Shown here in pieces: positions 18,739-27,452 of a stretch of 27,452 nt of DNA. The notes under the pieces are model-generated. The model worked only from the letters and a program-made list of their open reading frames with translations, did not search any database and was not told the DNA's origin. Within the stretch, counting starts at the first letter, position 1; each line of letters starts with the position of its first letter. Source of the stretch: Spirogloea muscicola. Lineage: Eukaryota > Streptophyta > Zygnematophyceae > Spirogloeales > Spirogloeaceae. Position numbers and translations under genes: made by a program. Location: positions 96,128-123,579 of the forward strand of contig WELB01000118.1 in the NCBI GenBank assembly GCA_009602725.1, written 5' to 3'.

Positions 18739-21700
18739 TTATGCAATTACCTCATCCCCTCGGCCTGCCACAGTTAGACCGTCGTTGCTGTGTCCGATCA
18801 GAAAGGTCTTTGACACCTGCAAGGAAGGCATGCTGGTCAGTCAGCAGCCACAAACTACCTGCTCAGGTGAAGATTCAGAGGGTTCCATCAGCACTTGATA
18901 ACTGAGAGTGGCCTGATCATAGCTCACATGCATTGCTTGATTCAAAATTGACAGCCAGTTGCTCGGCTTTACTTTTCATGACTAGGTGTTAGTCTTTCAA
19001 AATCTGTACGAGACAAATGAAGACAGGCAAAAGCAGCAGGGAGGATTGTCTTATGACCTGTGAGCAGCCGAAAAGGTTGAGGCGATGGAGCAGGGGACAG
19101 CTGTCCGCGAGCAGGCCAAGCGCCTGGTCTGACACATCGCGGCACCACGACAGGTCCAACCTCTCCAGGGAGCCCTTTGCATGCGTTGCTAGTGCCACAA
19201 GTGTGAGGTCCGACGCCTGGCAAGGGACATGCCATCCAAAGTTGAAGAAGTTTCACCGTGAGCACTCTGCATTTCAGAAGCAGGAGGAGTGCAAGTGCTC
19301 AAGCTGACTTACTGCTGTCAGCACCTGAAGTTAGCACGAACACCGTACCTGCCGGCAGCTGTTTAGCGATAGGTCCCGCAGATGCCCGCCTGATGCGGTG
19401 ACAAATGCCGCAATGGCCTCATCCGAGAAGCGGCAGCGCCTAGCAGAGAAGGCCTTGAGGTGCCTACACCCATCTGCAATGCTCCGCAAGGCCTCATCCG
19501 AGAGCAGCGTGAGGTGGTCGAGCTGCAAGCTGGCCAGGCTCGAGCAGTCGTTGCCAATCGCCATGATCGCTCGATCTGTCAGCTGGCTGGACAACAATGA
19601 CAAAACCCATGGCCCAGTTTCCCAGGCAGATGGGTGTTAGCTGCGAGCAGCGAAGTAAATGGTAACAATAATTACAGCTGAATTGTGAAGAACAAGGTGA
19701 AGTCCAGCTGATATGTTTTGTTCATGCAGGGGCAGTACAATGTGCTGCAGCTTAGGATTTGGTACATAGGCTGTCAGATTTCAGCTCAAGGGGCAGTGCA
19801 AACCCCACCTGCAGTTGGCAAGCTTTAAGTCCTCGAGAGAGGGCCCTAACGCGCCAACAATGGCCTCAACAATGGCGTCGGACACGTTGGCGACCCCAGA
19901 GAGTGCCAGCCGCCGCAGCTTGGGCAGCCGAACAAGCGCGCCCACCAGCTTCGTGCCATCCAGCTGCCCGCAGTCCTCAAGCGAGAGATTCACAAGTCGA
20001 TCACCCGCGTTCTCTGCCGCATCACACGTGGCAGAATCGCAAGCCTCACTAGATGAAGTAGCCAGACTGCAAAGAGATAAGCACTCGGCTGCTAACAAAG
20101 TGGAGGAGCGAGGCCAAGGTCATTAACCTGCAATGAGATCAACGCCGGCCTCAGTGACGAGCGAGCACTGTCGGAGCTCGACAGATTCCAGACATGGGGC
20201 TGCTTGGAGGATACTGAGCAGGCCCACGTCAGAGAGCCGGTAGCCGCCACGCAGAGAAAGGGAGGCCAGTCGAGGCATGGACCCCGGGGCGGCGCAGATT
20301 GTGGCAGCAAGGCCTTGGTCTGAGAGGCAGCGCCCACACATGCCAAGCTCCAATACCTGCGGGGGGCAGCGATTGAGGGCGAGCGAGTGTCAGTGGGAAA
20401 ACCTTTCGGCCTCGGCAAACATGGCATATTATGCTACAAATGTTACAATACGCAAATGCAAATTGGTCAGATGACGGTAGACAGTTTGAGGTGCGGCACC
20501 TCCAGTTGGTCCGTGGAGCACTGCGCCATGGCGTGCGTGAGCTCCACCTCGCTGACGAACGAGCAGTCGGGAATGGCGACCTCTGTTGGCGCACCCTCAA
20601 ACAGCAGCGCCAGTGACTTGGGACCCATCTTACGCCGCGAGCACAGTGCCGCCGCCCATCTGCACGCAGGCCGCTGCTGCCGCTCCGTCAGTTGCTTGCA
20701 ACGATGACAAAGCTGCCAAGGGGCGCCTGCGTCAACGACGGCAGGCAGACTTGGGTCCAACCAACCTTCGGCGGACAGCATCAGGGACACCACGCATGCT
20801 CTCCACGTAGTCCACATTTGTGACTAGCAGCGCCATGCACATCTCGAAGAGTGGCCGCAGTGCGCCTGCAGTTGCAGCATATTTGAGTTGGCTCGCAAGT
20901 AAAAGCGTTAGACCTGCGAATGACGCACACAGGCGACCATGCCCTGGACCTAGAGTCAATCCTCACAGTTAGAGATGTTACAGACCTGGCGGCCGTTGCG
21001 GCAAGTCATTGAGGCCGCGCGTCGGAGCCCAGGCCACCACTGGCCGCTTCTTTGTCTCCTGGCCGTCTCTGCCTGCGTGCAGAACACACAACCAGCTCGC
21101 ACGGCGACAAAACGTCAAGGCGGTTCACAGAACGCACTTGCTGAACAGAGACAGACTGAATTTGATGGCCAGCGGCCACAGGATCTCCTGCACCCTGAGG
21201 GACTGTCAACCCCAAGCTGATTCTCTGTTGGTCGTTCACTTTCAGGTTGACTTTCAGGTGGTTTAGTTTACATTGGTTGTTCTTCTGCTAAGATGAGGCA
21301 CAACAGCGGTGCACCTGCCAGCACTGCATCTTCGCGAGCGGCCGCAGCAGCGGCGCGGCCTGCCACCAGCCGCCGGGCGGTCGAGAAGGGGCCAGGCCAC
21401 TCTTCGCGCTCCTCCGAGGCCAGTGCCGCGCCCGGCGTGGCGCCTGCCTCGTCGCGACCTCCAGCCTCACCCCCGTCGCCCGTGAAGTGCGCAAAGTGGG
21501 ATGCGCGCCGGCGGGCGATCTCCAGAAATCTGGCGGCGCCAGCAAGTCAGCAGCAACACACAGTCAAGACAAGCAAGTCAAGATGCATGGCATCGCTGAC
21601 CGGCCACGCTCTGGCGGTGTGCGAGACGTTGCCCGCCGAGGTGAGACGGTGAGCTGCTGGGCCAAGGCCAGACCTCGCCCGAGCGACCTCGCCAGCGTCT

Positions 21701-22367
21701 GCCTCCTCCGCCGGCGCCGCGCCCGCTGCTACATCACGGCAGGTCGCGTGAATGCCAGTCAGCCGGGGCCAGCCACCATGGAGAGCGAGACTGGTCTCAG
21801 TGTGTCCAGCGGCAGAAGACGGCCAGCTGGATCGGCAGAGCTACCAGAGCGAGCCGCCGCCGGGTCGCCGCCGCCGCCGTCGGGCGCAGCATTGCGGGCC
21901 GCCCGGCGCCCCGCCCTGCACGGCGCCGAGAGCCGGACGATGAGCTGCGGCGGCGAGACTTGCACGCCCCGGGAATTGAACCCGCGACCTGTACCCCGCA
22001 GAGCGCAGTCTTCGCCGGCAGCAGCAGCGCACTCGTAGCTGCTGGCGCAGCCGCCATGGTTGCGGAGGTGGAGACAGTCCTACCTCAGCTCTGGGTTCGG
22101 GGCTGGCACTCCGCCGTCGGCTGCCGCCAGGCCTCCTCCTCCTCGCAGCCTGTAGAGCCGGAGCCGCCGCCGGACCGGCGAGTCAGCGCCACGCGGCGCG
22201 AAGTTTGGTCGTGGCGCTGGCCGCTCTGACGGCGGCACCGCGCGGCGGCGGCGGCGGAGGCGAGGCGACCTCGCGGACCGCCGGCCTCCTCCCTGGCCGC
22301 CGCCGCCGGCGGCAGCATCCTCGTCGGCCTCGGCGGCCCTCCGCTTGCTCCCCCGACTCGCGACCAT
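18739..22367 (-). CDS. RAD7-like leucine-rich-repeat protein
   Basis: Ten exons join in frame to about 628 residues: 22367-22084, 21529-21315, 21072-20986, 20865-20762, 20712-20500, 20356-20128, 20088 (or 20091)-19809, 19586-19349, 19216-19058 and 18816-18739. The N-terminus is basic/Gly-rich (MVASRGSKRRAAEADED). Next come HFAHF, EEWPGPFSTARRL, KKRPVVAWAP, ESMRGVPDAVRRRL and SRRKMGPKSLALLFEGAPTE. These match plant RAD7-like proteins in order (RFAHF, WPGPFSTA, GVPDALRHRL, SRKMN). About ten leucine-rich repeats follow, such as MPRLASLSLRGGYRLSDVGL and GSLERLDLSWCRDVSDQALG, then FLIGHSNDG near the end. Yeast Rad7 acts with Rad16 in global-genome nucleotide excision repair and in an E3 ligase. 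Plant relatives are annotated as RAD7-like or F-box/LRR. No clear F-box is visible. The gene shares a promoter with the ARID gene. Identity is firm at family level. Confidence 0.85.
20092..20127 (-). other. Very short intron (36-39 nt) in the RAD7-like gene
   Basis: After GACCTCATTGCAG-type coding sequence the frame meets TAA at once, so an intron is needed. The donor is GCAG|GTTAAT at 20128/20127. The only acceptors that keep the downstream frame (ECLSLCSLATSSSEACD) are TTGTTAG (intron 36 nt) or TTAGCAG (39 nt). A better-looking acceptor at 20067 breaks the frame. Confidence 0.5.
21961..21995 (-). other. tRNA 3'-half-like sequence with an exact B box
   Basis: On the minus strand, GGTACAGGTCGCGGGTTCAA continues to CCCGGGGCGTGCA. 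It contains GGTTCAATTCC, an exact match to the tRNA B-box consensus, in a T-arm-like setting followed by an acceptor-like GGCGTGCA. I could not fold a proper anticodon arm or find an A box upstream, so it is not a functional tRNA. It could be a tRNA fragment or SINE remnant, or chance. It lies in intron 1 of the RAD7-like gene. Confidence 0.25.
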
Positions 22368-23027
22368 GCCGACGGCGGCGGCGGCGGCGGCGGTGGCGGC
22401 GCTGATCGCGGCGGCAGCTGCGGGGAGGGCCTGCTGAGCAGAGGTGGCGGGAATGCTAGCTGGCCACCGGCGGCGAGGGGCCTGGTAAGCGACTGGGCGC
22501 GGGGCGGGGAGGGAGGAAGGGGGGTGCCCAGAGCGAGGGGGCTGGTAAGCGGATGAGCGGCGACAAGAGGAGGGAGGGGGCGCGCCCTGTCGCTGCCCGC
22601 GGGCAGCCCTCGCCAGATCGGGAGGCGCCGCCACTTTCAGCGTCGCGGAAAGCGGGGGCCCCGCATGCCGCTGGCACCAGCGCTTCACAAACAGGAATAG
22701 CACCGGTACCGACGTCTCAGCTCCCCTCGAAGGAGAATCACGGAGTTCGTCCAGGCCTGGCTCTGGCCCCCCGTCGCTAAGTATGGGGACGGTTTTGGGG
22801 AGCTGCCCGCCTCCCTCCCTGCCCGCCGCTCTGGCTTACGAGGTGCGCCCCTCGCCTGGACCCGCTCTTCCTCCCTCCCCTTTTTTTTTTTCCTCCCCCT
22901 TCCCCCGGGGGCCAGCCCAGCCCCTCCCCGCAGGGCTTGTCACAGTCGGGCCCCCCGCCGCGCCCGCCATCTCCGCCGCGCCCGCCGCCGCCATCGCCGC
23001 CGCCATCCGGCGCCNCCGCCGCCGGCC
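22368..23027. promoter_or_regulatory. Shared GC-rich divergent promoter region
   Basis: About 660 bp separate the start codons of the RAD7-like gene (-) and the ARID gene (+). The sequence is very GC-rich, with GGC/CCG runs, a T tract with flanking C runs near 22878-22910, and no clear TATA box. It probably holds both transcription starts. One base is undetermined (n at 23015). Confidence 0.5.
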
Positions 23028-25414
23028 ATGGTGGCCAAGGGCGCCTCCTCCGGTCCGCCGCCGCCGCATTCGCCGCCGCCGCCGCCGCCGTCGTCTAAGC
23101 CACTGTGAGACGTTTGTTTGACCTTCGAGGCGCCGCCGCTGCCGCCTCAGGAGGCGGAGGGGGCCGCTGCCCGGCGCCGGCGCAGGACCGCGAGGCCTTC
23201 CTGCGCGGCCTGCACTCGTCCTTCGCCGCGCGCGGCGCCGAGCTCCGCACGCCCAAGTTCTATGGCGTCGAAGTCGACCTCTTCAAGTAAAGCCCGCCGT
23301 TATTCACCGTCGCCGTCATCGCACCGTTTTTATAAGACCGAGCTCCCTGCATTGTGGCACTGTGGTTCAATTCCCCTCTCCTCCCTCCCTCCACATTTCC
23401 GAGCTCCCAGCTCCCCTCACCGTTAGCTGAGCGCCACTGCACCTGCCGTCCTGCAGGCTGTGGAACGTCGTGTCCGACCTCGGCGGCTGGGAGCAGGTGG
23501 GCGCCCCTTGCGCAGCTGCGCCAGCAGCTTCGGTGGCAAGTGAGTCCTCGTCGCATGTGGTCGAGAGCAGCCAGGGAGGGCGGCAGCAGCGGCACTGACG
23601 ACAGCCCGCGACGGCGGCGGCCACTGCCCCAGGTCACCCAGAAGAAGCTCTGGCGCGTCGTCGGCGACAACTTCGATCCGCCCAAGTGCGCCCCTGAAGC
23701 CAGCGAATACTCTTGCGTAGTCACCATTGCCAGCGTAGTTGCGGCCCCGGTGCTTGCCCAATTCCCGCCTTCTCAATGGTGCCATCGTCATGCAGGTCCT
23801 GCACCACAGTCTCGTGGTCTTTCCGGGGCTTCTATGAGAAGGTGAGAGAGCGCTTCGGATCGTCGCCAGGCGAGACGTGTTACCGACTGACCTGCCCGAG
23901 CTCACCATCCTTCACCTGCTCGCCGGTGTGGCCCAGTCACTGCTCGACTATGAACGGGAGACGGTGGCGAGCACTGCAGCTGCGACATCTGGCCGGCCTG
24001 AAGGCGCGCAGGTGCTCGGCTCCCTCCTCCCTCCTTCCTTCCCTCCTCTTTGGCGCTCGCCCCCAGTGACCATGTTCCTGAGGCTCGCTCGCCTGCAGGC
24101 CAAGGGCGGGGGTGGAGGCAAGCGGCGGGCGGTGGGGCTGCGGGACGGCTTGCAGTCCCCTTCGCCAGGAGGAGGGCGGAAGGCCGGTGGCGGCAAGCGG
24201 GCCAAGAAGGAGGAGGAGGACGGCGACGACGGCGGCGAGCAGTGCTCGCGCGTCGAGGAGCCTGCGCCGCTGGCGCACAGCGAGGCCTTGCCCAACGGGC
24301 TGGCCAACGGGGGCCGACCGCCGCCTTTGCCAGCTGCCGTTGGGTCGTCGGACGGGGACAGCCAGCCCGGCAGACTTAATCAGCCCGGTCGTGCCGCGAT
24401 GCCCCCTTTGCCGGCCGTGGCAGCTGCAGCAGCAGCTGCGACCAACGGCGGCGGCCTCCAGGAGGGAGCGGCGCTGGTCAGTGACGAGGCTGGCGCCGCT
24501 GACTGGGTAAAGATCAACGTGCGCAAGACGGTGAGCCCTCCTTCGTTTGCCTTCTCCAGGAGACTGCCAATCTCTCGGCCTCTGTCAAGGCGGGGGCTGC
24601 AAGTTGGAGGTAGGAGGAAGTAGCGAGATGATCCATTGGCCTCAAGCCATTGCTGCCACTAGAATAGGAGGGAGGAAGGAGGCATGAAGGCCAGAGATGA
24701 GATGGGAAGAGCAGGACATGACGGCCTCCGCCTGAACACGGTGTCTGCAGCCAGAATGTTTCGAGATATATGCGCTCGTCCCCGGCCTCCTGCGCGAGGA
24801 GGTGCGCTCCGCTCTGCCCTGCCTGCTCTCCCTCCCTCCTCTGCTCTGTGCGCCAGCAGCTTGGGCAACTGTAGCTGCAGCCAGCACCGGAGTTGCAGCA
24901 CGCCTAGCTTCAGCGGCCTGTCACCGACCAGCGGCACCGGCAGTGGCGGCCGCCCATCGCTTGCATAGGTGCGGGTGGAGTGCGAGGTCGGGGGCCGGCT
25001 GGTGATTGCCGGGGAACCGGAGCACCCCAACAACCCGTGGGGCGTCACCGCCTTCCGCAAGGTCGGCCACCATGCCTATGGGCCCTCGTCACTGGACCAC
25101 CATCTGCCGTTGCCAGCCGCCGCTGTGTACTGACGCTTGCAAGACCTGGTGGTGTGCCGCAGGTCATCCTCCTGCCATGCCCAATCGACGCCCAGGCCAC
25201 GTCGGCGGTCGTCACACTGCACGGGCAGCTCTATGTCCGCGCACCCATCACCGGTGTGCAGACGACGAAGCCGCCGCCGCCGCCGCCACCAGCAGGGAAC
25301 TCAGAGCCACTGCCCTCCTCCGCCTCCTCCCTCGTCCCGACTGCTCCCGAGTTGCCCCCCCCTCCTCCGCAGCCTCACTCTCCCGCTGCCACAGCAATCG
25401 CAGATACAGGCTAG
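23028..25414 (+). CDS. ARID DNA-binding protein with C-terminal HSP20-like domain (plant ARID2/3/4 type)
   Basis: The exons are 23028-23052 (tentative), 23151-23286, 23457-23496, 23633-23685, 23796-23841, 23937-24011, 24099-24530, 24751-24801, 24969-25061 and 25163-25414, about 400 residues. The ARID domain (about residues 20-110) reads DREAFLRGLHSSF, LRTPKFYGVEVDLFK, LWNVVSDLGGWEQV, KKLWRVVGDNFDPPK and SCTTVSWSFRGFYEK. A Lys/Gly/acid-rich linker follows with KRRAVG and KAGGGKRAKKEEED, possible nuclear signals. The C-terminal HSP20-like fold starts at DWVKINVRKT and continues CFEIYALVPGLLREE, VRVECEVGGRLVIAG, NPWGVTAFRK and LHGQLYVRAPI. A Pro-rich tail ends the protein. This architecture matches plant ARID2/3/4, subunits of PEAT chromatin complexes, so a nuclear, AT-rich-DNA-binding role is likely. 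Exon 1 is uncertain: the frame needs an upstream exon, and ATG 23028 with a donor at 23053 is one that fits. Confidence 0.85.
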
Positions 25415-25968
25415 CCTTGATACCTTGAGGCACTGCCAATGCCGGTCGGCATCTTGGCAGCGCACTTGCGGCTAGGAGATTTTGACGATTGCTGGCACAG
25501 TGCCTTCGCCCAGGGCGGCGCAGCCAGCGCTCCTGCCACCTAGGCCCACCAGCCAGCAACTGTGAGCTCGCTACAGGCCGCACCAGCACCGAAGCTGGGC
25601 TGTCTGCGGCACTTTGCCAGGTCCTTGTCAGAGGCCTGCTGCATAGGAGCCAAAATGAAGCGTTGGCCTTGGCGAGTCAGCCACAGCAAACATGTGCTTC
25701 CAACGAGTAACGGGCTCAATCACAACAGCTCGATTGTCGCATCCGCTGGTAGCTGCCGTCCCAGTGCATTTGGCTCAGCCCGGAGCTTCAGGGGCAGTGG
25801 CAGCGGCTGCTGGTCTTTCAGGACGTCCAAACGTCCGCGCATATGGCCGGCGCCAAGCAGGTATACATTACTGCCAGCAATTGGTGCCGGTGTGCAGCTG
25901 CCGCCCCAGGGCCGACAAGTGCCTGCCAGAGGCCATGGTTGCAATGACCCCAGCTTTGGCTGGCCATG
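25415..25968. other. Gap between convergent ARID and ARL1 genes
   Basis: About 550 bp of presumed 3' UTRs. Only short, unrecognised frames are present, and I see no clear TGTAA on either strand. Confidence 0.5.
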
Positions 25969-27371
<1,403 letters not shown>

Positions 27372-27452
27372 CTGGCAGCGGCCGGAGCGGCAGCGGCAGG
27401 GGCCCGGTCAGGCGGGGCCCGGCAGGCGCGCGGCGGAGCGGGCAGCGCGGCG
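27372..27452 (-). other. ARL1 intron sequence at the right edge
   Basis: GC-rich sequence upstream of the acceptor GCTGCCAG (intron ends at 27372). No P-loop coding sequence is visible, so it is presumed intron 1. Confidence 0.5.

Noticed and set aside
21961-22032. Complete tRNA gene
   Set aside because: No D-arm A box and no pairable anticodon stem upstream of the T-arm-like part.
22368-22703. Upstream extension of the minus-strand frame before the RAD7-like ATG
   Set aside because: GC-rich Pro/Ala/Ser filler. The ATG at 22367 begins the basic N-terminus typical of this gene, so I start there.

Overview
The window is nuclear DNA of a photosynthetic eukaryote of the green lineage, most likely a GC-rich, intron-rich green alga. 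A trebouxiophyte or other chlorophyte is my best guess. The evidence is threefold: genes are split into many short exons with GT/AG borders; two genes have architectures known from plants and algae (a MIP3-type Sec1/Munc18-like protein and an ARID protein with a C-terminal HSP20-like fold); and candidate TGTAA poly(A) signals, typical of chlorophytes, lie downstream of three stop codons. There is no sign of operons or bacterial genes. Exon chains were built by eye. Each was required to keep one reading frame across every junction.

Layout from left to right. 1-1177: a GGC-rich edge followed by an unusual, relatively AT-rich, gene-poor stretch with two G-boxes. 1178-3300: weakly supported exons, including a tentative minus-strand coiled-coil gene, and a perfect 18-bp hairpin. 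3392-4655 (-): a complete four-exon UBE2E-like ubiquitin E2 in which glutamine replaces the catalytic cysteine. 4774-5289 (+): a decayed, 5'-truncated LINE-like fragment just upstream of that gene. 6358-11319 (-): a complete 14-exon MIP3/SCFD2-type gene of about 831 residues. 11320-14861: a repeat-rich gap holding a second LINE-like fragment (-) and at least five copies of a short foldback motif. 14862-18317 (+): a secreted right-handed beta-helix protein in eight exons. 18739-22367 (-): a RAD7-like leucine-rich-repeat protein in ten exons. 23028-25414 (+): an ARID + HSP20-like chromatin protein. 25969 to about 27371 (-): the small GTPase ARL1, whose first exon lies beyond the right edge.

The genes are housekeeping and regulatory loci, not one pathway: ubiquitin signalling, ER-Golgi tethering (MIP3), Golgi trafficking (ARL1), DNA repair or F-box-like recognition (RAD7-like), chromatin (ARID), and an extracellular protein. 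The RAD7-like and ARID genes diverge from a shared GC-rich promoter of about 660 bp. The beta-helix/RAD7-like and ARID/ARL1 pairs converge. The most interesting observations are the E2 with a substituted active-site cysteine, its GC-AG intron, a 19-nt microexon in ARL1, a RAD7-like intron of only 36-39 nt, two related LINE tails at different stages of decay, and the dispersed foldback motif.
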